Origin: Astropecten irregularis
Taxonomy: Eukaryota; Echinodermata; Asteroidea; Paxillosida; Astropectinidae
Direction: 5' to 3'
Length of the DNA: 64,000 nt
Assembly: GCA_963971285.1 (NCBI GenBank)
Contig: OZ020258.1
Location: 6,076,001 to 6,140,000, forward strand
The position numbers and the translations under genes were made by a program. Each line of letters begins with the position of its first letter. Position 1 is the stretch's first letter. Below the pieces are notes generated by a model, which saw nothing but the letters and a program-made list of their open reading frames with translations, ran no database searches and was not told where the DNA came from. Below, in pieces: positions 35,994 to 48,400 of this stretch.

Positions 35994-38900
35994 CTAACTC
36001 TTGACAGACTTGGGTGTCTTGGACCGAGATGACTTGGCAGAACCTTTGGGCAAATCACCTCCCAACGAGTTCTTGCCTCCACTCTTAGTGCTGGCCGTCT
36101 TGCTCCTGACTGGTGACGGATGCGGAGGGGACTTGGTGCGAGGCGGTGGACCCAGAGCCGCTGGCCGTGGGAGGGCGGTCTTCTCAAAGTAGTAGTCCAT
36201 GCTCTCGTGGGTCTCTTCAACCGTTGCTTGCAGGAGTCGCTCTGTGTAGCTGCCTCGGAGGCTGGTTGCCTCTCTGATTGCTTGAGAGAGATTCTGTGAG
36301 AGACAAAACGTGAATAATTGGAGTTAGGAGGGCCAGACACGTTTGGATCCTTTTGCAGGATCTTTATCGAAGGCTAAATGACAAGAGAACAAGAACATGC
36401 AAGTAAAGATACACGTGACTGGATGAGAGAATCAGGACAAAAAGAGGGGTTATGGAGGGTGGGGTATAGGCAAGTGTGGTCAGGGAAAGAGGGATCTGGG
36501 GTAGGCAAGGTGAAAGGTGGACAATCTTTGCTTGAATGCATCAGACCCTCCTAACTCCAAGCATTTTACAAATTTCAGGTCATCACTTTGGCTGATGAGC
36601 AGTTTACAGCAGTTTATTACCGGTACTTGAATATATTTTAATGAATTACACTATCCAAGAAAGTTAGGAGGGGCCTGATGCATTTCGATCTTAGCAGGAT
36701 CTTTAGCCTTTGATAAAGATACTGCTAGGATAAAAACGTGTCAGCTCTAGCCTCCAGACTCCAACCAGGTTTATTCATTGAATCTGATTGGTCAAGATGC
36801 TCCAAGAACAGTTTTTATTGTTGATCTCAGCCAATGAAAGCGCAGGTTACATTTCACATTACCTCCCGTTGGAGTGGTTCCCCGGCACTATCCAATGATA
36901 CTAAAGGCTCTTCTGCATCAGGCTGCTGCCTAAGAATCTCTTCTTTCTCGGAGGTTAATTTCTCCATCCGTTCCCGTTCTTCGTCCTCGATGGCTGCATA
37001 TCTCTGGTTGTACTCCCAGATGTTCTCTGGCTTGCTCTCCTGATATGAAAAGCATGACATCGAAAAAGCCATATAAATGGTTTGTGTGATTAGAATACCA
37101 TTAATGATAAAACAAAAATTGCAAGATGCAACATTATCAAAGAAACCACAAGGGAAACTGATGACTGAATTAATTGATTAAGTCATTGAAAAGTGAACAA
37201 AGAAAATTGACAGGAGCGGGATTCAGACCTACCAGCAGTATACCGTACTGGAGCCTTTCCAACTGAGCTATCCAGCCATATGCTGGCAGTATACTCCAAA
37301 CCGTCAATTAGCTTTGTTTTTCAGTCAGAAGCCATGAAATCATTCATATATATACCACTTTATGCCAAGGATCATTAAAGATAAATGCAGGATTAGCAAT
37401 AATGCAACCTGAGAAACAGTACATGGGGATCACTTAATTAAGGCCTTTTCAAGTCATTGAAAAGTGAACAAAGAAGTGCAGTGGGATTCGAACCTGCGAC
37501 ATCCAGAATACTGTATCAGCACTCAACCAGCCACTCAGAGATATGCCCTCCTATTGAGCATTTAATACATTTCAGGTCATATTTTTGGTTGATGAGCAGT
37601 TTGTATCAATTTATTACTTGTACAAACAGTTGTTTAACAGTACAGTACAGGATTGGTAAAATACCCAAACAGATTTACATATAACTTTTAGGATATAAAG
37701 ATGGTGCTGGGAGAAACATACCGTTAAAATATTTCCACCGAAAATGGTGTACATGTATTTATCCAGAAATTAGTATTAAAAACATAAAAAAAAGACCGAA
37801 AACAGTTTAGATCTTGAGGTAAGATAAAAAACATTTTTTATGTTTTGTACGAAAAATTGAGTCAGGTTTTCGTTATTTTTATATGACTCGGATGTAAGAT
37901 TGAGCTCAAATTTTCACAGGTTTATCATTACATGTACACGCTGGATCAGACAAAGTGTGAATGCTGTTCTGTGACTTTTACCAATCACCTTAAAGGGGCC
38001 ATAACCATGTACCAGCAGCAACAGGAATCTCTGGGGTTCAAAATACTGCAGCAAGATCCAGTTCCTTCAAGTTTTAGTGAAAATTCAATCTAGAGATCGA
38101 CTGACTCCACTGACCTTCAGACTGACTGTGTCTGGCGGAGGGTGTACCTCTAAGGCCAGTTTGGTCACCATGGGATTACGTGGCTTGGTGAACACAAACT
38201 GAAACAGTCGGTAGTGCCTCATGAACGTGGCAAAGAGATGACTGGTAAAGATCTTGAGATTCTTCTCCGAGATTCGGCCTTTCTGGCCGTACTCCAAGGA
38301 TTTCTCCCGGTACAATCTGATGGCATAGCTGAGTGGCTGACCTGCAAAAAAACAAAAAAAACAAAGAAATCAAGAAGGAAATTTTTTGATGACAAAAAAG
38401 AAGATTTTCTTGTTACTTTCCTTTGCTGGAGGCAATGCCTTATAAATATACAGTGGAACACTGCGCAAGAACACCACTATACACTGATCTGACGGCGCGA
38501 CCATGGAGGTAGGAAACACCTGCAATTTCTGCAGTGTCCCTGCCCGTATTTTGTCTGACAACAAAATAATTTACACCTGCCGCACTCTATAATTGCAGGG
38601 TGTACGTCCAACGTGTACACACATTTACCACCTATGCTCCCTAAATCAATCAGTCAAACTTGTAGATGACCACAGTGACCAAGTTATGTATTATTGTGTG
38701 AATAATATTGCAATTAACACCTTCTCAGGGACTAAAATTGATAAATTCTGGAGACATTTTAACAAATTGTAAGTAACAATCGGCCAAACCTACCAACTGT
38801 CTGTTCTTGCATCTCTCTGGCCAAATCCAAGGCCCAGCAAACCTGAGACCAGGGAAAGCCGTGATCCACGGCAAACGTGAGGCTGCCGTGCAGGTAGTCT

Positions 38901-41176
38901 AAGAGGATAGATTCTCGCATGTTGTCATCTTCACTGAAATCAGTCAGGTTCCAGCCCAGATGCTGAGCCAAGGTCCATCGTCCCTGAGATTTCTGTAAAG
39001 CAAAAGTCACATTTCAAGGAGTATCTATAACATCATTGATATTGAAGGCTCTGTCTCGCTAAAACCAACAGGCTGCATGGATGCCATCTTTGACAAAATG
39101 TCCCCAAATGACAACAAAGACCGTAAAAATCCCAGGCTGTGGAATTGATATGCCGACAGTGGACGTCGCCATCTTAAAAAAATGACGTCATGCATCTCAT
39201 TTCAGGGCACCCGACGCAAAAGGCGCATGTTATTTAATTTTGTGACATTACAAAACTGGTCCCCATTTAAACCGTTCTTGCATAAGATATGAGCTGGGAA
39301 TGGAGTGATCGCCTGGCAGGTGCCCAGACTTCTGACACACGAAGCTCTGCCCCAATAGATGGCGAAGTCCACTGTCGGCATATCAATTCCACAGCCTGGG
39401 ATTTTTACGGTGAAATTCACGGGAAATTGTACGGTTTTGGAAAACTTTAAGGGGCTGGTGTGAAAAATCAACGTCTGAGAAATATGAAAGTGTAAGTGAA
39501 ATTGTCCAGTCTTCTTTATTTGAGAAGATATTCAAATCGGCAGTTTTTGACAATTCTGCTCTTTGGATCTCGCGCATTGAAGTCATGCGTTGAAGTAGGG
39601 CTGTGAATGGCGACCAGGCTGAGACTGAGAGACAGATTTTAAAAGAGAGCAATCGATCTACAGCCCTAACGTATATGTGTGGGGCTAAGTTTCACTACTA
39701 CTAGTAGTACTACTAGTCTCAGTTTGACAGCTAGCTCAGCCTTAACGTCAGTCTCATTTCCCATAGCCTAGGCCAGTCTACTCCGTTACACTCTGCATTC
39801 CCTTGGCAAGGATACGGAGTGTAGTAGGGCCTAATACATGTAACGGAATACGATAGACCATGGTTCCTTCCTCCATGCTCAGCCTGAGGTTGGACCATGA
39901 GCTGCCCAGGGAGGCTACGACATGGTGGTCTTACTTCTTCCTGCAGTCACCGGTTTCCGATGGGATAACGGGAAAACTTCTATTAAACAGAAACGAAATA
40001 AAATTTCAGAAAATCACTTCACTAACTTTGAACTGGACACTTCCAGATTATACTCTGTAAAAATCATCGAAGTTGAAGTCTTTTCTTTGGAAATATTGTC
40101 CGTCATTTACAGTGACATCGATTCCGCTATGTAAACAAAGCGTCACCAGTTTTCGATAACTTGGTTGTGCGGCAAAGTTCGTTGACATCGGAGTAGCTAT
40201 GGCGTGCCAAGTCACTCAAAAATTGATGAAATATTGTCCTGACTTGATTTGATCGAACTGGGTCGATGGAGTTATTTATAAAAGGTCCTGAAACTGTTTT
40301 GATTCAAAGATCGTGATTGATAAATAATTTTTTATAAATAAATGGTTGAATCAACAAAATGAGAATTTGGTATAGATCATGGTAGGTAAAATTATTATCA
40401 CAACATTTTTATAATATATGGCATCATTATGAGAGGCCTAAACGTGGATAGCTTAAGTTCATCAGCTTAGCAAAGTTTCAAATTAAAAAGAGAAAAATAA
40501 AATTATGGCACTTCGATTTGAGAAAGACTTTAATACTTTTGTTACATTGGCATGCCATAAAAACCCAGATCGCACTGGGATCACTTGACCTGCCGTCTGA
40601 CATCGGAAGAATGGAAGTTGTTCGAGCAGACGACAGTTTAGTTTGGAATATTTGACCACAGATTGTGTCTTTTATAAACGTTTGAACATTAGCCTTAAAA
40701 TGCATTAGTAATCTATACCCAAAATTACATAGTTTTTTACTTTTGAGTATCACTCACAACTGAAAACTTTATTCTCAATATCCTGAATGTTGGAGATAGC
40801 CCTGAGTGTAGTCATCACTTCAGGCATACTGATCACGAAGTATCACGCACGGTCTCGCGGTAAATGGGAATCAAATTTCATCATCGGAAACATATGTCCA
40901 TCGGAAACTTATGTCCGGACGATAACACGTTAGGCTAGGCTACTCGTTATAGGGGGCCTAGTTATGACTGAGGGAAATAAAACTGACCAAGTTCAAGTTG
41001 GTTAGTTTTACTGCACCCGATAACAAAATGTAAAAGTATGACGTTCATTCTACATCACAAAACTTAACTTACATTTTCGAGTACTTAGTTTCCAAAAAAT
41101 ACCTCGATAAAGCTTAATTACGTACCGGTAAATAGGCAACTTGTTTTGCCTTTTCAGGCGTCACGGAAGCTGCCAT
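35994..41176 (-). CDS. C8orf74: C8orf74-like protein
   Basis: Five minus-strand exons read in one frame: 41126-41176, 38794-38992, 38115-38341, 36863-37039 and 35994-36293. Together they are 954 nt, 317 aa; human C8orf74 is 294. The N-terminal part (NLTDFSEDD, SILLDYLHGSLTFAVDHG, FPWSQV) follows the human pattern of SILLDTLYESIIFAVGKG and FPWVEV. Exon 3 has SHLFATFMRHYRLFQFVF and LEVHPPP, matching the human TFIRHYKLYQYVL/LEV..PP region. Exon 4 is a charged helix (about residues 160-218). Exon 5 ends in a basic Ser/Pro/Lys-rich tail, also seen in the human protein. Its function is not established; the vertebrate gene is testis-enriched. All splice sites are GT-AG with matching phases. Intron 1 contains a foldback (39,121-39,410) and the host repeat at 39,940-40,924. 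Confidence 0.85.
36333..36770. repeat. Two copies of the GATCC foldback family
   Basis: GTTTGGATCCTTTTGCAGGA and CAGACCCTCCTAACTCCAAG bound a copy at about 36,333-36,560. A shorter one (about 36,660-36,770) has TTTCGATCTTAGCAGGATC and the inverse. They lie in intron 4 of the C8orf74-like gene. Same family as 21,979 and 44,397. Confidence 0.5.
37205..37540 (-). mobile_element. tRNA-like SINE pieces, minus strand
   Basis: Reading the minus strand, GGTTCGAATCCCACTGCA (from about 37,497 leftward) and a degraded counterpart near 37,225 carry B-box-like sequence. ACTCAACCAGCC and AACTGAGCTATCCAGCC match the A-box head of the family at 22,352. Both are degenerate. Confidence 0.4.
37640..37996. mobile_element. 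TTAA-type MITE, second subfamily
   Basis: It opens with AGTACAGGATTGGTAAAA and closes TTTTACCAATCACCTTAA. It shares the ATTTATCCAGAAATTAGT block with copies at 12,241 and 63,404. Lies between exons 3 and 4 of the C8orf74-like gene. Confidence 0.5.
39121..39410. mobile_element. Long-armed foldback element
   Basis: Arms of about 50 bp are nearly perfect inverses: the left begins CCGTAAAAATCCCAGGCTGT and the right ends ACAGCCTGGGATTTTTACGG. The loop is about 185 bp. In intron 1 of the C8orf74-like gene. Confidence 0.7.
39940..40924. mobile_element. 985-bp repeat element (intact copy; empty site for the RAG-like transposon)
   Basis: This element is almost identical to 50,240-50,731 plus 55,961-56,459, and it lacks the 5.2-kb insert found there. 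Imperfect inverted ends contain GTTTCCGATGG (39,953) and CCATCGGAAAC (40,898). The single TTATG at 40,427-40,431 marks the uninterrupted target. No convincing frame is present; the longest minus frame has no recognisable motif. Confidence 0.75.
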
Positions 41177-42452
41177 CTTGAAATTGTTGCTAAGCACATC
41201 AGACACATCGACGATTGGTGGCGCTCTTTCAATTCTAGTGCACATCGACTTGGTGGGTGGGGCTGTTGCCAAAAATCTGAAGGTTTTATATCGATGTCAG
41301 TAAGAGTAGTAGCAATATTACAGTAATCAATGACATCATACCAATAAAGTTGTTCAACATTGATGCCAATGAACAACCAATTTAGTTGGTTTTTGTCAAA
41401 GAAATGATGCAGGTTTCATGAGCAAAAATTTCAAAGAAGATACAGTATCAATCTCTGTGAAATTGTCAGTCCCATACGGTGCCCACTTTTTGAGAAAACA
41501 GTGAAAAATTCCCACTGTATTTTTCAAAATCTATTCACCATTATTTTTACCTTTAAAAGATCAAATTTATTTTAAGTTGGTTATTGGTTTGATTTTGTTT
41601 ATAGCATTTCAGGCAGAATCATTTTAAAAGTATGTTTCTAGAAAAAGAAAACAAAGCTAAGGAACGCAAAGCAGAGGGAACTTTGGGGTTTCAGAACTTA
41701 CCATTTAATAGTTCCTTACATTGGGATTGGAATTAAAATACATTCTTTGAACATAAGTTTGCTCAACCAAAATTATTCTCATCATTACATGTATTTATCT
41801 TCTTGAAAACCATATTCCAATGATTCATTATCTCTTAAATTGGTTTACATCAGTACAAAATGTTGAACAGATAAAAGTTCCTGGAAAACCATTATTTTGT
41901 ATAATTTTGCATAAAACTGCATGCCAAACTGAAATGCGAAGCGATTATTAGAGAGGGGACCAGTGCCAAAAAGCAATATAAAATACAAAGAATTTCAGGT
42001 GGTAACCATGTATTTTGCTTGCCAAAACATTTAAGCTCATGTAAACTTATAAAATTGCCCCATTGTAAATTCAGCCATATAAAAACTCCACTTTTATGTA
42101 TTTCGTATATCACGTTTATCTGTTTATAATGAAAGGCATTATTATCAATATCAATTATTTTACATTCAATTCTACATTTAACAAACTTCTACGTTTTCCA
42201 CAAAAGACAGTGATACAAAAGCAGAAAATGTTTGGAAATTATAAAAACTTCTATTGATTTTCAACTCCATTTAAAAAATGGAAAACAAAAAAAACAAAGA
42301 AAACAACAAAACATTACACAGAAAGATTGTATTTGAAATATTATTAACAACTCAACTTATATAGTATAAAATCGTCTTTCTAATTCCAAAAGATCTTTTT
42401 AAACATTCATAGCCAATTTATGGCATGAGTGTAGTCTTTTTTTCAGGCTCGT

Positions 42453-45400
42453 CTACTTGATGTAAGGGATCAGGTTTGCCTTGAACCATTCATTGGTGAA
42501 CTGGAGATGGTTAGTAGGTGACTGGAGGAAGACTAGTTTGCCAGCCTTGTCCATTGCCTGCAAGCCCAGCTTGTCCTATATAGAATAATATCAAAAAGTA
42601 AATTAACAAAAAATAAAGTAATGGCATATAAATGGTGTCCAAGAAAAAACGCAACACTTTGTGTTGAGAACTATTATATAAAATATTAACTGTTTATCAC
42701 TTCAGATATGTGATGCAGATATGTCTTGGCTATCACCATGTAGAATTTGAGCCAAAATGGACTAAAATTGAGTAAAAAAACTAAGACTGAATTACCCAAC
42801 CTCAAAACCTGATTTCCATCTTTCTTTCATACACATTATGTGTGTATTGTCCACTATGCATATTATCCTTGCAAATTTGTTTTTAATTTAAGGAGTACTC
42901 TATCAATTGGTCATATTTTCGCCAATTTCAGCCCGATTTTGCTTAAAATCTACATGGTGATAGCCAAGACATGGTTGTATCACATATTTGAATCTTGAAA
43001 TGATAAACTGTTTAATTTTAACATAATGGGTCCAGACAGTGTTGCGTTTTTTTCTGGGACACCCTGTATACCTCTACAGTAATAATCTGCCAACAATGCA
43101 AAACACTAAACAAAAAGTTGTAATCATTCATTCTTTGAGTTGTTTTTAAATGTTATTACACTGATCCTTTTAAGAATGTTACAGATTTTTAATGTGGCTC
43201 AAAACATGCTGAGTAATGAATGCTTACCTCAGTGTACAATGAACTCTCCTGCAGGGTGTACATAATCTTAGCTTGCCCTGGCTTATAGAAGCCAAACCAC
43301 TGCAATAATAGGGGAGACACAAACAAAATGAAACTAAATAAAGGAAAAATCAAGGCAACAGCTCAGAGAGGGGAGGAAAGAACTGAAATCTGTCCAAATG
43401 TGTGACAAATCCTTACTTTAAAGGAAATTTCATACTTTGGTTTTTATCAAAGAAATACAGATTCATGGGCACAAATATCAAGAAAGATACAGTAACAGTA
43501 ATCTGTGAAATTCCCAGTCCCACACGGTGCCAACTACCTAGCTTTAGTGAAAAATACCCACAGTATTTTAAGATCTTTTCACTGTTATTTTTGATCTTCC
43601 GCAGATCAAAATTGTTTTTGTTCATTGGTTTTACTCTTTTCTGGATAAATACAGCATTATCCCTTTAGAACCTTGTGCTTGGCACAACAGCGAAATCAGG
43701 AAGATGTCAACCAGGAACATACCTCGCTCTCCTTGGGCTCAACCATGGTGTCCTTGGAAAACATGACCATCACAAACTTGTTCAGTTTCTGCAGATTAGT
43801 CTTGTAGGTTTCATTGACTTTCTGAAAAAAAAAAAACAACAACAAACAAACAACAAACAATTTAAAACGTTTCCTCTTTGAGTGATCCCCCATGTACCGT
43901 TCCCAGGTTGCAGCATTGCTGCGTATATCATTGAAACGATCCTGGCGGTATGTGCGTGGTTTCACAGCTTCTGACTGCCAAACGAACAAAGATAATTGAC
44001 AATTGAGGTCAACACAAACGCAGGGTTGGATGGCTCAGTTGGAAGAGTGCCTGTACGGTATTCAGGAGGCCACCGGTTTGAATCCCGCTCCAAACAATTT
44101 TTTCCCAGTTTCCCTTGTGGTTATTCAATGATCAATTTAAAAAGTAAACAGAGAAAATTTGTTTGGAGTAGGATTCGAACCAGTGACCAAAACACAAAAC
44201 ACAAACAATGCCTTACCAGTTCCTGGTTAATATCAGCCAGATAGATGCTCTTCTGTCTGTACTCGGCCTCATTCAATGGATCGTGCCAGTATTCTGCCTG
44301 CACCAGACTAAAATTCACACAGTGATAAAGAAATGCAAAGTAATTTACTGCTGCAAACTGCTCATCAGCCAAAATAATGACCTGAAACTTATAAAATGCT
44401 TGGAATGTGGAAGGCCTGACACATTTCGATCCTAGCAGGATCTTTAATGATAAGACTTCAATAAAGATCCTGTTAGGATCGAAATATATCTGGCCCTCCT
44501 ACTCCAAGCAGTGAAAAATAATAGATCAGTTTCGCATGACATAGTTTGGTTCAAGGGTTATTCAAAATAAAACACAATACTTCACAAATGAACAATCTGA
44601 CTGTAAATGACACGTACCATATACATGTTGTACAAACCTTAGGCATCTACAGTATATGGGCATATTAGTGATCATGAATGACCTCTGACCCTTATGTGCA
44701 ATTCAACTCCAAGTGAATTACTGCTAGCGTAACTTCACTTAGAAAACTGGAATCCATATTACAAGGTTGTTAATGCCTCCCTGGAGAAACCAGTCTACAA
44801 TTGGTACTCTTTATTTTATACACAAAGAATGTGTTGAATACTTACTTATCCTGCACAAATCTTGACACGACAATTTCCATGGAAATGAAAAAACAAGAAA
44901 GAAAGAAAAAATTTAATTACAAACAAATACTCAGTGTTTCAGTTCTCATTGTTTATGAACAAGTTCTAAATGCACAAACAGTGAAACAATCATGTTAAAA
45001 TTATCACAGAATGTGGTTATAAAAGGTTAGACTAAGTAAAAATGAAAGTCAAATGTCTAAGAACTGCTGTAAGCCGCACAAAGGCTTATCAAGCACAAAG
45101 CCATCTCTACCCTCACAGGTACCCATTTGCTTCTAGGTGAAGAGGAGCTATATGTGACAAAGCATCTTGCCCAAGGACGCAAGCACCTTTAACCCATGGC
45201 TGGAATCGATTGACCACTAGACATTAAGAATGACACAACAGTGGCCAATTTCATAGAGCTGCTTAAGCAAAAAATTTGCTGAAGCATGAAAGTCTTCCTT
45301 GATCAAACAGGATTACCAACCAAATTTTCATGTAATATTTACTGCTTTTGACTTGCATTCGGCCATTGTTTGTTGAGCATAGCATTCACAAGGAGTTTCG

Positions 45401-48400
45401 GCTGGCATACTGATTTTAGTGACCACGGTTTTTGGTAATTCAGCAAAGTTTGGTGCTTAAGCAGCTCCATGAAATTGACCCAAGTAAGCCACAGCATCCC
45501 AAATTGTTGCGGTTAAGACACTGCACCTTTACTTACTCGATATAGGCTCCCATATTCAGCAGTTTCCTGACGAAATTGCAGAGTGTTATATTATCACCAG
45601 GACACCTGGGGAATCCGTAAACTCCTACAACCACAAAGACAAAAAATGTAGTACTAAAAGCCAAGGTAGGTTTGAGGTAGGCACCATGTAAAAAATATCT
45701 TCCATAACTGTGTGGTTCTGAGAAGACCCGGTGGTGAACACTCGACATTCCGAAGATGAACGGGTGAAGGGTGAAGCAAACAGATCAGAGCACACTGTCC
45801 GCAAGCGTCGAGGTATAAAACCATAGGTTCTTCTCAGAACCACACACTTATAGAAGAGATTACATGGTGTTACTGCAAACCAACCTTAGTTAATAGTTCT
45901 TCCATCATGCATGGCTTTTTAGGTGCAGTACAGGATTGGTAATTAAAATACCAACAGAAATGTTCACAGATTTATGTCTAACTTTCAGGGAAGAAAAAGT
46001 AGTATGGTATACATCGTTTAAGAATTGTTGTTGTTGCAATATAATTACCTTGATGTTGTCCTCCGACTGAGATGAGGTTCAGCATTGGTGGGTCTGGGCA
46101 TCGCTGAGCAACGGTCCGCCTTGAAAACAAATAAAGTCCAACAAAAAAATCAAACATCACAAAAGGCATCGAAACACGTCAGGCCCTACTGACTCCAAGC
46201 ACTCTAAATGTCTAACTCCAGTTATTGCTTTTCTCGTTGCAATAATTTGTTAAACATTTTCGGAAGAATGTTAGAGCCTATAAAGCTTATAAAATAAAGT
46301 TGTAACAACTCCGTGTTCGTCCCCGAACACTGAAATGTCTAGTTAATTATGTTTCAGTACTTAAATCGCAAAGTTTAAAGGTATAGTACATGGAGGTAAA
46401 GGTCGCAGAGCAGCATCCATACTTTGTCTGATCCAGCATGTACATTAAATAATAAACCTGTGAAAATGTGAGCTCAATCGGACATCTGAGTCGGTGACTT
46501 GGACTCGAGTAACCAATCTTTATGACTTGTGACTTGACTTGGAACAAAATGACTCAAGATTTGACATGACTCGAGAAAATTTGACTTGCGAGTCGACTTG
46601 ACTTGTGAAAATTTGACTCTGTTACAACTCTGCATTGAGGCGAAGCAAACTTACAGGAATTGACCTCCCTGCGAGAAGCCCATGGAGTTGTATCCCTTGG
46701 CCAGCTTAGGGTCTGACTTGATCTTGCTGCAGGCCATGGCCACTTGCTTGTTGGCATTCATCAGAAATCCATTCTCTGTATCCTGAAGAAACAAAATTGT
46801 AACATTAAGCCAATTAAAAAAGCAAATATATGGATAGAGTCTTGTCTTTTTGGAAAAAAGGAAGGAGGCGGCCCCTTTTTTCCCCAATAGGCCGACTGAC
46901 ACATTTATTTGAAACAACTGGCCGGGCCCACAGGCTAGGAAAATGACTAAAAAGTAGACTTTAGGCTTAAAGTATTGGAACTGCTGTAAAGAAAATTTTT
47001 GGAACCCAAGTTGTGGGTCAATTGCAAAAATGAGACTGAACAAGCATAACAGATGTGTGAGGATCAAGAAAAAAAATACCGGGAGTTCAGGGGAATTCAC
47101 GATCTAGGAGTCGCGGTAGGTGCTGCAATGTTTCACCAAAATTTCATCTATCAATTGTTGTTTTCAAAACCCATAGCGTGACAGCACCCCGAAAAGCAAG
47201 AATGCTAGAACTAGAAGGTTCACAGAGTACTAGTAGCCTTCTAAATCTAGAAGTATGCAGTGGGGAGCTGTAACAGGAAAACCAATGACCCTCAAGTATT
47301 GTGCATCTATTTTTAGCATTTAAGATGAATAAATACAAACCTCGACGATGCCGTTTCCGATTTCCAGGGAATGGACATAAATTCCTGGTACCTCCTTCTC
47401 TATCATTGACTGAATGCTGCCCAAGCTGAGGGGATTACAACAGCTATCACCTAGCATTCAAACAAAGAATGAAGAAAAATAGCGGCTCAAAACTCAAGCA
47501 AGTTTAATACTGTGCAATGTACAATATACAGTACCTCAGGGCTCGAAATATCCACTAGACCTTTGACCGAGTCTAGTGATTTCAGTGTCGGTCTAGTAAA
47601 GTGTGTATTGCACTAGTCCGGCTGTCCAGTGATTTTTGACACAATATTGCATACAACGACCATTTTCCTATGGTCTAGGTCCAGGTCTAGTGAAAAATGT
47701 TCAGGTCTGGTAAAATGCATCAATACTAGACCAGCTGTCCAGTGCGTTTTTTCACGAAATTCGAGCCCTGTACCTTCATAGCCTGCCACATTTCAAAATG
47801 GATAAAAATATGCAACATTTATATCAAACAACAGGGGTTGATTTCTCCAAACTCATCGTAAAAAATACTTTCAATCGTAGGACTTATGATCATTTTGATG
47901 CATTTACACTTTACAGGCCTAAGACTAAGAAGAGGCTACATAGGATACGATGGGTTATCCTTCGTAAATCTAGTTACAATTGATCGTAGGGCTTTGAGAA
48001 ATCGACTCCAGAACGCCGGGCAGTGGTGAGTGTTACTGCTCACACTGTCACAGCAGATTTCGGAGTTGGCCTAATTGCAGAATACCCCGCCGCTCAACTC
48101 TCCCTCATTGAACCTGTGTACAAATGACCGCTCATATGTTTATGCACTGGAATTTCGAGTGGCGGGGTATTCTGCAATTGAGCCCAGATTTCAAAGTGAG
48201 CTATTTATTTCTGTAAACTTCGGGGGTCCCCTGCCACTGCACTCAGTGCACTGTGTTTTTTTGTAGAGCCTGGACTCTGAAGGTTTGGTCCTCAACTTTA
48301 CAATCGCCATTTATGCTACTCCATTACTAGGGAGGACGAAGTCACGCGCGCGGGCTGTGTAAACAGAAGAAAAATGTGAGCGCACGGCGAAATGGGCCAT

